Source: Chloroflexota bacterium | Lineage (GTDB): Bacteria > Chloroflexota > Limnocylindria > Limnocylindrales > CSP1-4 | Reading direction: 5' to 3' | Length of the DNA stretch: 8,472 nt | Assembly (NCBI GenBank): GCA_013694835.1 | Contig: JACDBP010000324.1 | Span: 1 to 8,472 of the forward strand | Shown: in pieces, positions 1 to 6,558 of the stretch | Layout of the letters: every line of letters begins with the position of its first letter | Numbering within the stretch: the stretch's first letter is position 1 | Program-made: the position numbers and the translations under genes | The notes under the pieces: model-generated | Database searches by the model: none | What the model was told of the DNA's origin: nothing | What the model saw: only the letters and a program-made list of their open reading frames with translations

Positions 1-1260
1 GTGATGCTGGATGCGCTGCGCCGATCGGAGGTCATCAGTGACGAGCTGCCGGCAGGCGCCCGCGTCGTCGAGGCTCGGATCACCGAGCCAGTCGCGGGCA
101 CACCTGGTGCCGGGCCGCCCGACGACCTGGCCATCGACGACGCCGCGTGGGCGATCGTCCCGCCGGACCGGCTGCAACGGATCCTGCTGGTGGGTCCCGG
201 CAACGTCTACCTCCAGAACGCGCTGTCGCTGCTGCCCAACGTGGAGCTCTACGGGGCGACGGCCGCAGAGTGGCCGACCACGACCGGCAAGGACAAGTTC
301 GACCTGTTCGTATTTGACGGCTTCCTGCCGCCCGACCTGCCGGCCAAGGCGATCCTGGCCATCGCGCCACCGGCGACGAGTCCGCTCGGCACCGTTCTCG
401 GCACCGTGGAGCGGCCGGTCGTCGGGCAGCTCTCGCTCGACGAGCCACTCCTGCGCAACGTCGATCTCACTCGACTCCACATCGCGAAGGCTCAGAAGCT
501 GGAGCTGCCCGCCTGGGCACGGCCGGTCATCCCGGGGTTGCCCGGCATGCCGCTGCTCTACAGCGGCATCCGCGAGGGGCAGCCAACCGCGGTGCTGGCG
601 TTCGACCTGCGGCAGAGCGACCTGCCGCTGCAGGTGGCGTGGCCGATCCTGGTCGCCAATCTCACCGGTGAGCTGCTGGGCCTCGACGGGGCGACCACGG
701 AGCCCGTGCGCCCCGCGACGCCGATCGACCTGCCCATCCCGCTCGACACCCAGGTCGTCAAGGTGACCCTGCCCAACGGCGACATCATCGAGGTGCCACC
801 GAGCGCGACCGGTGCGGCATCAGTCACTTTCGTGGAGACACGACAGCTGGGCGTGTACCGCGCGGAGGCGATCCCCCTGCCCGCTGCCGAGCCGACGGGC
901 GGGCGATCGGCCACCCCGGCGGCGACGCCAGCACCCTCGCCGTCGGGCGGCGCGACGGACTCACCTCCCGACCGGCAGCTGCTGTTCGCGGTGGATCTGT
1001 TCGACACCGACGAGTCGAACATCGTCCCGGGCAATGGCGCCAGGCTCACGGCGCTCGGCCCGGCCGAAGGCACCCAGCCCGCCGCTGCCGCGGGCATCGC
1101 CCGCGACGAGTTCTGGGTGCCGATCCTCATCATCGCGCTCCTGCTCCTGATGGCCGAGTGGCTGGTCTACGAGCGCGACGGCGCTCGGCGCATCCTCAAC
1201 GGCACCCGCTCCGCGCTGAACGGCTGGCGTCCGGTGATGCCCGGACGGAGGCGCGGTTGA
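1..1260 (+). CDS. VWA/BatA-type membrane protein, C-terminal part (5' end outside window)
   Basis: The frame is open from the first base, so the GTG at position 1 is probably an internal valine and the true start lies upstream. The visible 419 residues match the C-terminal half of the large membrane-anchored VWA proteins found in MoxR/DUF58 clusters. There is a Rossmann-like amidotransferase-type segment (about residues 60-125, with ILLVGPGN and later DLFVFDGFLPPDLP). Next comes a region containing LDEPLLRNVDLTRLHIA and VLAFDLRQSDLPLQVAWPIL (about 145-225), a Pro/Ala/Thr-rich linker (about 298-325), and one C-terminal transmembrane segment (about 372-391) before a short basic tail. A BatA-type N-terminal anchor and a VWA domain would be expected upstream but cannot be seen. 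The stop codon overlaps the next start, so the pair is co-translated. The likely role is part of an envelope complex served by a MoxR ATPase; this is family knowledge and not shown here. Confidence 0.75.
   Translation: MMLDALRRSEVISDELPAGARVVEARITEPVAGTPGAGPPDDLAIDDAAWAIVPPDRLQRILLVGPGNVYLQNALSLLPNVELYGATAAEWPTTTGKDKFDLFVFDGFLPPDLPAKAILAIAPPATSPLGTVLGTVERPVVGQLSLDEPLLRNVDLTRLHIAKAQKLELPAWARPVIPGLPGMPLLYSGIREGQPTAVLAFDLRQSDLPLQVAWPILVANLTGELLGLDGATTEPVRPATPIDLPIPLDTQVVKVTLPNGDIIEVPPSATGAASVTFVETRQLGVYRAEAIPLPAAEPTGGRSATPAATPAPSPSGGATDSPPDRQLLFAVDLFDTDESNIVPGNGARLTALGPAEGTQPAAAAGIARDEFWVPILIIALLLLMAEWLVYERDGARRILNGTRSALNGWRPVMPGRRRG
1247..1251 (+). promoter_or_regulatory. Shine-Dalgarno site of the 997-residue VWA gene
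   Basis: GGAGG lies 8 bases before the ATG at 1260, inside the end of the preceding gene. It supports choosing ATG 1260 over the in-frame ATG at 1158, which lies deep inside the upstream gene and would add residues unlike a BatA-type N-terminus. Confidence 0.75.
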
Positions 1261-4253
1261 TGGGCCTCTCCTTCACGGCCCCCGAGCTGCTGCTGCTTCT
1301 GCTGCCGCTCGTCGGCATCACCGCCCTGCTCTCGATCGCCGCTCGACACCACCTGTCACTCGCGCGGCGAAGGGTCGGTCTCGGGCTCCGGTTGCTGCTG
1401 CTGACCCTGCTCGTGTTCGCGCTCGCGGGCTTCCAGCTTCGCCTCCCGGTCGACGGGCTCTCGACGGTGTTCGTCGTCGACCTCTCGGACAGCGTAGGCG
1501 CAGCGGGCCGCGAGAACGCCCTCGCGTTCGTGCGGGAGGCACTCAAGGAGAAACCGGACGGCGACAAGGCGGGGATCGTCGCCTTCGGAGCCGACGCACT
1601 GCCGGAGCGCATCCCCTCGGAGCTGAAGGAGTTGGACGAGTTCGCCTCGACCCCGGCACGGACCGCAACGGACGTGGGCGCCGCCCTCCGGCTGGCATCG
1701 GCGCTCTTCCCCGATGAGACGCAGAAGCGGATCGTGCTTATCAGCGACGGCAACGACACGACCGGGCGCGGCCTGTCCGAGGCAGCGCTGAGCGCCGCGC
1801 GCGGCATCCAGGTCGCAACGCACGTCATCGGGCTGGGCGCGGCGGACGAGGTCATCGTCGACGGGCTCCATACGCCTTCCACGGCCCGCGTCGGCGAGGA
1901 CATCGAGGCCGAGGTCACGATCCGCTCGACGGTCCGCCAGCCGGCGACGGTCCGCCTCTTCCAGCTCGGCGAGGGGACGCCCGTCTCCACCCAGTCGGTG
2001 ACCCTGGAGGTCGGCACGAACAGGGTGTTGTTCGTGGTCAAGGCACGGGAAGCCGGGTTCCACCGTTTCCGTGCCGTGGTCGAGGTGGACGCAGACACGT
2101 TCGCCCAGAACAACCGCGCGGACTCGGACACCATCGTCAAGGGCGACCCGCGCATCCTCGTCGTGGCGGGCGACAAGGCGATGTCAGGCAACCTCGTCGC
2201 CGCGCTCAAGGCCGAGCGCCAGGATGTCACCGAGATCACGCCCGCCGCGATGCCGGAAGACCTCACGGCCATGGCCAGCTACGACTCGATCGTGCTGGTC
2301 GATGTCGCGGCGACCGAGCTGGGCATGAAGAGGATGACCGCGCTCCAGAGCTATGCCCGGGACCTCGGGCGCGGCGTGGTGATGCTCGGTGGCCAGCGCT
2401 CCTTCGGTGCCGGCGGATACAAGAAGACCCCGCTGGAGGAGGTGTTGCCCGTCGACATGGACGTGCGCGACCGCAACAAGCAGCCGGACATCGCGCTGGT
2501 GGTGGTCATCGACAAGTCGGGTTCGATGGACGCCTGTCACTGCAACACCGCGAACCGGGACCTCGGCTCGGCACTCGCCGGCGTGCCCAAGGTCGACATC
2601 GGCAAGGAAGCGATCCTGCGGGCGGTCAGTGCGCTGACCGCCCGCGACGAGTTCGGCGTCGTCGCCTTCAACGAGAACGCGCAATGGTCCATCCACACGG
2701 CGCCGCTCGGCACGATCGGCAACGTGGAGGAGCAGATCGCGGGCATCCGTCCCGAGGGACAGACGAACATCTTCGCGGGCCTCAGCGCGGCGGTGGACGA
2801 GCTCGAGAAGTCGACCGCCACCCGGCGCCACATGATCCTGCTGACGGACGGTTGGTCCAGCAGCGGCGCCTACGCCGACCTGCTCAAGCGGATGAAGGCG
2901 GCCAACATCACGCTCTCGACCGTCGGTGCCGGTGGGGGCTCAGCCGACTTCCTCAAGGACCTCGCGAGGGACGGCGGCGGCAAGTACTACAACGCGACGA
3001 ACCCGGCCGGCATCCCGGACATCTTCCTCAAGGAGACGCAACAGGTCTCCGGGCAGCAGATCGTGGAGGAGGCGTTCTTCCCGGTCGTGACCGGCGACTC
3101 ACCGATCCTGAAGGGACTCGATGCAGGGCTGCCGCAACTGCTCGGCTACAACGGCACGACCGCCAAGTCCGCGGCGCAGACGGTGCTGGTCTCCTCGCGC
3201 GACGACCCTGTGCTGGCGCAGTGGCAGTACGGTCTCGGCCGCTCCGTGGCGTGGACGAGCGACGCGACCGGGCGCTGGGCCAAGTCGTGGGTGGCCTGGC
3301 CGGGCTTCGACCGCTTCTTCAGCCAGCTCGTGGCATGGACGTTCCCTGGTGAGGAGACAGGCGGCATCGAGGCATCCTTCGTGAGCGACGGCGACGATGT
3401 CAGGCTGCGGATCGAATCGGTCGACGCGAACGGGACACCGCGCGACTTCTACGACACGAACGTGACGCTGGTCTCGCCGGATGTCGACTCCCGCAACGTG
3501 CGCCTGGTACAGGTGGCGCCGGGCGTCTACGAGGCGAAGCTCGGCCGGATCGACCCCGGCGCATACGCTCTCAGGGTCACCCAGACGCGCGACGGCGCGA
3601 CGTCGCTGGGGCGCACTCTCGGGCTCGTCGCGCCGACGGCCGCCGAGTACCGCCTGCTGGGCACCAACGAACGGCTCCTGGGCGCCCTGCGCGGCGCCAC
3701 CGGGGGCAGCGAGCTGGCGACAGGCCGCGAGGCATGGGCCCATGATCTGCGGACCACGGACGCCGCCCGCGACCTGTGGCCCGTGCTGCTCCTCCTGGCG
3801 CTGCTGCTGTGGCCGATCGACGTCGCCATCCGCCGCGTCTCGCTCGCACGAACTGATCTCGTCCTGGCTCGGGCGTGGTGGCAGGCCCGGCGGGGCCCGG
3901 CAGTGCGTCCGCAGCGCGTGCGCAGCATGCTTGCCGCCAAGGAGCGTGCCGCCGGCACGCGGACCCGGGCGGCTCTGGGCCGGAGCCCGGACGGGGCTAC
4001 CGAGGCGACTGGCGACAGGGAAGCAGCGGCAACGATCGGCGCAGATCCGCCGGCAGCAGGCGCCGCCCACGGAACGCCACTGACTGCGGGAGCCAACGTC
4101 GCGCCCCTCGCGGCACCGACCCGGGCCACGGGCTCCGTCCCCGAGGCGGGTCTGGGGCAGGGCGACGAAGTGGCCACCGGCACCGTTGCCGCTCCGCCGA
4201 TCGACACGCTCGCTCGGCTGCGAGAGGCGAAACGCCGGGCCGGTCGGCAGTAG
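1260..4253 (+). CDS. Double-VWA membrane protein with glutamine-amidotransferase-like domain
   Basis: Predicted 997-residue membrane protein. Order: two N-terminal hydrophobic segments (about 8-26 and 38-57, BatA-like); VWA domain 1 (about 68-195) with metal-site motif DLSDS at 74-78, Thr137 and ISDGND around Asp163; a beta-rich Ig-like stretch (about 200-290); a class I amidotransferase-like domain (about 297-410) starting PRILVVAGD and containing GGQRSFGAGGY at 377-387; VWA domain 2 (about 412-590) with DKSGS at 418-422, Thr502 and LLTDGWS with Asp530; a further amidotransferase/beta region to about 790; a last transmembrane helix (842-857); and a 140-residue Ala/Gly/Thr-rich tail ending in basic residues. 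Both VWA domains keep the metal-coordinating DxSxS, Thr and Asp set. No catalytic Cys-His-Glu triad was identified in the amidotransferase-like part, so it is probably a binding fold. The start ATG overlaps the previous stop by one base. In related clusters such proteins are thought to be handled by a MoxR ATPase; substrate and partners are unknown. Confidence 0.88.
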   Translation: MGLSFTAPELLLLLLPLVGITALLSIAARHHLSLARRRVGLGLRLLLLTLLVFALAGFQLRLPVDGLSTVFVVDLSDSVGAAGRENALAFVREALKEKPDGDKAGIVAFGADALPERIPSELKELDEFASTPARTATDVGAALRLASALFPDETQKRIVLISDGNDTTGRGLSEAALSAARGIQVATHVIGLGAADEVIVDGLHTPSTARVGEDIEAEVTIRSTVRQPATVRLFQLGEGTPVSTQSVTLEVGTNRVLFVVKAREAGFHRFRAVVEVDADTFAQNNRADSDTIVKGDPRILVVAGDKAMSGNLVAALKAERQDVTEITPAAMPEDLTAMASYDSIVLVDVAATELGMKRMTALQSYARDLGRGVVMLGGQRSFGAGGYKKTPLEEVLPVDMDVRDRNKQPDIALVVVIDKSGSMDACHCNTANRDLGSALAGVPKVDIGKEAILRAVSALTARDEFGVVAFNENAQWSIHTAPLGTIGNVEEQIAGIRPEGQTNIFAGLSAAVDELEKSTATRRHMILLTDGWSSSGAYADLLKRMKAANITLSTVGAGGGSADFLKDLARDGGGKYYNATNPAGIPDIFLKETQQVSGQQIVEEAFFPVVTGDSPILKGLDAGLPQLLGYNGTTAKSAAQTVLVSSRDDPVLAQWQYGLGRSVAWTSDATGRWAKSWVAWPGFDRFFSQLVAWTFPGEETGGIEASFVSDGDDVRLRIESVDANGTPRDFYDTNVTLVSPDVDSRNVRLVQVAPGVYEAKLGRIDPGAYALRVTQTRDGATSLGRTLGLVAPTAAEYRLLGTNERLLGALRGATGGSELATGREAWAHDLRTTDAARDLWPVLLLLALLLWPIDVAIRRVSLARTDLVLARAWWQARRGPAVRPQRVRSMLAAKERAAGTRTRAALGRSPDGATEATGDREAAATIGADPPAAGAAHGTPLTAGANVAPLAAPTRATGSVPEAGLGQGDEVATGTVAAPPIDTLARLREAKRRAGRQ

Positions 4254-4288
4254 CCCAAGGCGGCAGGAGCCCCGGGCTGGCAGTAGCC
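4246..4288 (+). repeat. Three 10-bp direct repeats GGCAGKAGCC
   Basis: GGCAGTAGCC at 4246-4255, GGCAGGAGCC at 4262-4271 and GGCAGTAGCC at 4279-4288. Start-to-start spacing is 16 and 17 bases. The first copy covers the stop codon of the VWA gene. The third contains most of the candidate -10 element of the lipoprotein gene. The arrangement resembles a regulator-binding array, but a chance or duplication origin is possible. Confidence 0.5.
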
Positions 4289-4289
4289 T
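4284..4289 (+). promoter_or_regulatory. Candidate -10 element of the lipoprotein gene (leaderless type)
   Basis: TAGCCT ends 7 bases before the GTG at 4297, which places transcription start at or next to the start codon. There is no Shine-Dalgarno at usable spacing (a GAGGG run sits only one base from the start) and no clear -35 box. The same arrangement precedes three other genes in this window. Confidence 0.5.
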
Positions 4290-4296
4290 TGAGGGC

Positions 4297-4746
4297 GTGA
4301 CGACCCGATCGGGTGCCCTCCTCGTCGCCCTCGCCTTCGTGCTCAGCGGTTGCTCGAGTGGCGGCAGCTCGCCGACACCGGGAGGCTCTTCGGTGGTGCT
4401 CCAGGAGCTGACGCGGGCGGGCTTCCGGATCCGCGGCGCCGTAGCCGGGGACGCGGGCTGCGATGACGCCTCGCTGGCGAACAACGCCACGCACCTCCGG
4501 CTCAGTCTCGGTGCCGATGAGCAGGAGCGGGACCTCTACCTCTTCATCTTCAGGGTGCGGGACTTCGCCGGCGAGGGAGCCCTTGTCGACGATTGTCGGG
4601 CCGCGGCGGAGCGTGCCGCGAACGGCGTCTTCGACCTGATCGACGTGCCGCCGTACCGTGCGTTCGGCGGCGCCTGGACACCCGCCTGGCGCGAGGCGTT
4701 GACACGCGCATTGACATCCGCAGCGAGCGGGGGCGCCTCGCGATAG
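4297..4746 (+). CDS. Predicted small lipoprotein of unknown function
   Basis: The 149-residue product starts with a lipoprotein signal: a short basic N-terminus (Arg4), a hydrophobic core (residues 6-16) and a lipobox LSGC with Cys19 as the lipidation site, followed by a Ser/Gly/Pro linker (20-32). It would be exported and anchored on the outer face of the cytoplasmic membrane. The mature part has two more cysteines (Cys55 in GDAGC, Cys100 in VDDC) that could form a disulfide, and a central beta-like stretch (about 78-90, DLYLFIFRVRDF). I do not recognise the family. GTG 4297 is chosen because it puts the signal peptide at the N-terminus and lies just after a -10-like hexamer; an in-frame ATG at 4186 would overlap the VWA gene and bury the signal. 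It lies 43 bases after the VWA gene on the same strand, so a link to that envelope complex is possible but unproven. Confidence 0.75.
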   Translation: MTTRSGALLVALAFVLSGCSSGGSSPTPGGSSVVLQELTRAGFRIRGAVAGDAGCDDASLANNATHLRLSLGADEQERDLYLFIFRVRDFAGEGALVDDCRAAAERAANGVFDLIDVPPYRAFGGAWTPAWREALTRALTSAASGGASR

Positions 4747-4753
4747 GCGCCGA

Positions 4754-4796
4754 GCGTCGGCGAAGCGGGCGCTGCCAGGCGCGCAATGGCCGACGC
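4754..4796. terminator. Possible bidirectional terminator-like inverted repeat
   Basis: The gap between the two converging genes (4747-4840) holds an 8-bp perfect inverted repeat, GCGTCGGC at 4754-4761 and GCCGACGC at 4789-4796, with a 27-base GC-rich loop. There is no T-run on either side, so it is not a classic intrinsic terminator. The call rests mainly on its position between convergent genes. Nothing else was seen in this gap. Confidence 0.25.
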
Positions 4797-4840
4797 CCTC
4801 GGGGCGGAGGGAACGGTCAAGCCGCGTAAGCCGCCGTCCA

Positions 4841-5047
4841 TCAGTCTTCTCGAGCGTGCATCGACGACCCCTCGTCCTCCGCCACGGCGAGCGCCGCCCA
4901 TGCATCGGTACGAGCGCGCGCCTCGCGCAGGATCGCGGCATCGCCGATGCCGGCACGATCACGGTCGTCCGGCTGATAGACCCAGGCCAGGAAGCGGACC
5001 GGCGCCAGCACCAGCCAGGCGATCGTGCGGACCAGGCGATCCACCAC
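4841..5047 (-). CDS. Small single-span membrane protein, unknown function
   Basis: A 68-residue product with one hydrophobic segment near the N-terminus (about residues 8-24, containing AWLVLAPVRFLAWVY) followed by a charged, Ala-rich, probably helical cytoplasmic or periplasmic tail. Third codon positions are strongly G/C rich, like the neighbouring genes. The GTG start at 5047 lies two bases after the dodecin stop codon, and a second GTG follows directly at 5044 and could be the true start. There is no good Shine-Dalgarno, so translation is probably coupled to dodecin. I do not recognise a family. It could be a membrane anchor or accessory of the dodecin/dehydrogenase unit, but nothing in the sequence proves this. 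Small size leaves some doubt that it is expressed. Confidence 0.6.
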   Translation of the reverse strand: MVDRLVRTIAWLVLAPVRFLAWVYQPDDRDRAGIGDAAILREARARTDAWAALAVAEDEGSSMHARED

Positions 5048-5049
5048 GG

Positions 5050-5253
5050 CTACTCGTCGAGGATGAAGGTCACCAGCATGTTGACGCGATAGCGGGTGAT
5101 CCGACCACCGTCCACGTCGACCGCCTGTTCCTTGATCCAGGCCCCCTTGACGTTCCGGAGCGTCTTGTTGGCGCGTTCCAGTCCCTCTCGGATCGCCTGC
5201 TCGAAGCTCTGCTCCGACGTGCTGCTGATCTCGCTGACCCGTGCGACCGACAT
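5050..5253 (-). CDS. Dodecin (flavin-binding storage protein)
   Basis: This 67-residue product matches the dodecin family over its full usual length: a beta strand, one helix (about 14-31, SFEQAIREGLERANKT), then two strands ending VTFILDE. Dodecins form hollow dodecamers that bind flavins (riboflavin, FMN or FAD, depending on species) and are thought to store flavin or shield the cell from free flavin. Trp39, in NVKGAWIKEQ, corresponds to the tryptophan that stacks on the flavin ring in characterised dodecins. By my manual alignment, Arg56 takes the place of the Gln55 that contacts flavin in the Halobacterium protein; I recall bacterial relatives with Arg there. The gene is 45 bases downstream of the acyl-CoA dehydrogenase gene on the same strand and two bases upstream of the small membrane protein gene. 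A strong Shine-Dalgarno fixes the ATG start. Confidence 0.92.
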   Translation of the reverse strand: MSVARVSEISSTSEQSFEQAIREGLERANKTLRNVKGAWIKEQAVDVDGGRITRYRVNMLVTFILDE

Positions 5254-5259
5254 GGCTGT

Positions 5260-5265
5260 CCTCCT
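5260..5265 (-). promoter_or_regulatory. Strong Shine-Dalgarno site of the dodecin gene
   Basis: AGGAGG on the minus strand, six bases before the ATG at 5253. This is the best ribosome binding site in the window. It contrasts with the absence of such sites before the genes that open transcription units, and suggests dodecin is translated from a longer mRNA with an upstream region. Confidence 0.85.
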
Positions 5266-5279
5266 GGTTCTTGGGGCGC

Positions 5280-5295
5280 CTCCGCGGGTGCGGAG
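5280..5295 (-). other. Short GC hairpin between dehydrogenase and dodecin genes
   Basis: CTCCGC and GCGGAG form a perfect 6-bp stem with a 4-base loop, just after the dehydrogenase stop and about 14 bases before the dodecin Shine-Dalgarno. No T-run follows on the minus strand. It could weaken read-through, stabilise an mRNA end, or be incidental. Confidence 0.35.
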
Positions 5296-5298
5296 CCG

Positions 5299-6465
5299 CT
5301 AGACGACCTTGAGATCCAGGATCCGGCGCCCGATCACGAGCCGCTGGATCTGGCTGGTTCCCTCGCCGAGCTCGGTGAGCTTCGCATCGCGCAGGAACCG
5401 CTCCACCTTGTATTCCTCCACGTAGCCATAGCCACCGTGGACCTGGACGCCGTTGTTGGTCGCGCGCTGCGCGGCCTCCGATGCGAACAGCTTGGCCTGC
5501 GCCGCGGCGAGGGCGTAGTCGCGGCCCTCGTCCTTTAGCCAGGCTGCCCGCCAGACCAGCGCCCTTGCCGCCTCGATCTCGGTGGCCATGTCGGCGATCA
5601 TGAACGCGACGCCCTGGAAGGTCCCGATGGCCCGGCCGAACTGCTTGCGCTCCCGGGCATACGAGATCGACGCATCGAGCGCAGCCTGTGCCAGACCGAC
5701 CGCCATCGCACCGATCGAGATGCGGCCGCCGTCGAGGATCTTGAGGAACGTCTTCCAGCCGTCGCCACGCCCGCCCAGCATGTTCTCGGCCGGGACCCGG
5801 CAGCCCTCGAACAGGAGCTCCCCGGTGGCGCTGGCGTGGAGGCCCATCTTCTCCTCCAGACGACCGACGGAGAAACCCGGCGTATCCGCCTCGACGATGA
5901 ACGCCGAGATCTCCGGGGAGCCGTCGTCGCGCGATCCGGTCCGGGCGGTGACGATGTAGGTCGCTGCCTGCCCGGCGTTGGTGATGAAGCGTTTCCGCCC
6001 GTCGATGACCCAGGACCCGCCGTCCGCGCCGCTCTCGTGGCGGCCGGTCGTCCGTGTGCCACCGGAATCGGAGCCTGCCTCGGGCTCGGTCAGGCCGTAC
6101 GCGCCGAGCACCCTGCCCTGGGCCATCGGCACCAAAAAGCGCTCTTTCTGGCGATCGTTGCCGGCCATGTGGAGCGGGCCGCAGCCGAGGCTCGTGTGCG
6201 CCGCGACGATCAGGCCAAGCGAGCCCCAGACGCGCGAGATCTCCTCGACCGCGATGGCATAGGCGAGCGTGTCGAGCCCGGCGCCTCCCTCCTCCTCCGG
6301 GTACGGGATACCGAGCAGTCCCATCGGTCCCAGCATCGCCACGATCTCGCTGGGAAAGCGGCGCTCGCGCTCGTGCTGGTCGACGACCGGCTCGATCTCG
6401 CGGACGGCGAAGTCTCGGACGGTCTGGCGGAGCAGGGCGTGCTCCGGCGAGAGGTCAAGGTCCAT
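5299..6465 (-). CDS. Acyl-CoA dehydrogenase
   Basis: A 388-residue product, the normal length for a soluble short/medium-chain type acyl-CoA dehydrogenase. These FAD enzymes oxidise acyl-CoA to trans-2-enoyl-CoA and pass electrons to electron-transfer flavoprotein in fatty-acid or branched-chain amino-acid breakdown. Visible signatures: an all-helical N-terminal domain (1-120); GAYGLTEPEAGSD at 121-133 (family signature 1, flavin/substrate contact); a WVIDGRKRFITNA beta-domain motif at 152-164; RERKQFG at 271-277; QVHGGYGYVEEY at 341-352 (start of signature 2); and GEGTSQIQRL at 367-376 with Glu368 at the catalytic-base position used by most short- and medium-chain enzymes. The exact substrate cannot be read from sequence. 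No electron-transfer flavoprotein, thiolase or enoyl-CoA hydratase gene is adjacent. The ATG at 6465 lacks a Shine-Dalgarno but has a -10-like hexamer close upstream. Dodecin follows 45 bases after the stop. Confidence 0.95.
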   Translation of the reverse strand: MDLDLSPEHALLRQTVRDFAVREIEPVVDQHERERRFPSEIVAMLGPMGLLGIPYPEEEGGAGLDTLAYAIAVEEISRVWGSLGLIVAAHTSLGCGPLHMAGNDRQKERFLVPMAQGRVLGAYGLTEPEAGSDSGGTRTTGRHESGADGGSWVIDGRKRFITNAGQAATYIVTARTGSRDDGSPEISAFIVEADTPGFSVGRLEEKMGLHASATGELLFEGCRVPAENMLGGRGDGWKTFLKILDGGRISIGAMAVGLAQAALDASISYARERKQFGRAIGTFQGVAFMIADMATEIEAARALVWRAAWLKDEGRDYALAAAQAKLFASEAAQRATNNGVQVHGGYGYVEEYKVERFLRDAKLTELGEGTSQIQRLVIGRRILDLKVV

Positions 6466-6474
6466 TCGCGACCG

Positions 6475-6480
6475 AGCCTA
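6475..6480 (-). promoter_or_regulatory. Candidate -10 element of the acyl-CoA dehydrogenase gene
   Basis: TAGGCT on the minus strand, nine bases before the ATG at 6465, so the transcript would have at most a few untranslated bases. No -35 box was recognised. It lies in the 100-base divergent gap 6466-6565 shared with the DUF6498-like gene. Confidence 0.5.
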
Positions 6481-6552
6481 GCACGGCAAGGCGACCCCGG
6501 CCGAGTGGTCGCAAGGGCGCGCAGTCGGACCTGCTCGAACCCTCGACGCCGC

Positions 6553-6558
6553 TAGCAT
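6553..6558 (+). promoter_or_regulatory. Candidate -10 element of the DUF6498-like gene
   Basis: TAGCAT ends exactly 7 bases before a GTG at 6566, the same spacing as at the lipoprotein gene. The hexamer overlaps an in-frame ATG at 6557, which argues that this ATG is part of the promoter and that GTG 6566 is the true start. No clear -35 box. Confidence 0.5.

Noticed and set aside
1158..1259. Upstream in-frame ATG extension of the double-VWA protein
   Set aside because: It would add 34 Arg-rich residues inside the previous gene, whereas ATG 1260 has a good Shine-Dalgarno and gives a BatA-like N-terminus.
1196..2272. 358-codon open frame on the minus strand inside the VWA genes
   Set aside because: It is antisense to the VWA genes, rich in Ser/Arg/Thr without any domain, and explained by high-GC sequence lacking stop codons.
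4186..4296. Upstream in-frame ATG extension of the lipoprotein
   Set aside because: It would place 37 charged residues before the signal peptide and overlap the VWA gene.
3099..4490. 463-codon open frame on the minus strand
   Set aside because: It overlaps the VWA gene end and the lipoprotein gene in antisense; Arg/Pro/Gly-rich composition with no recognisable motif.
3997..4962. 321-codon open frame on the minus strand across the lipoprotein gene
   Set aside because: Very Arg-rich translation, antisense to a gene with a clear signal peptide, and crossing an intergenic gap; no family features.
4786..5538. 250-codon plus-strand open frame across the dodecin region
   Set aside because: Antisense to dodecin, which is full length and well recognised; the translation is low-complexity Pro/Arg/Asp-rich.
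5836..6555. 239-codon plus-strand open frame over the acyl-CoA dehydrogenase
   Set aside because: Shadow of the dehydrogenase coding frame; no domain or plausible start signal.
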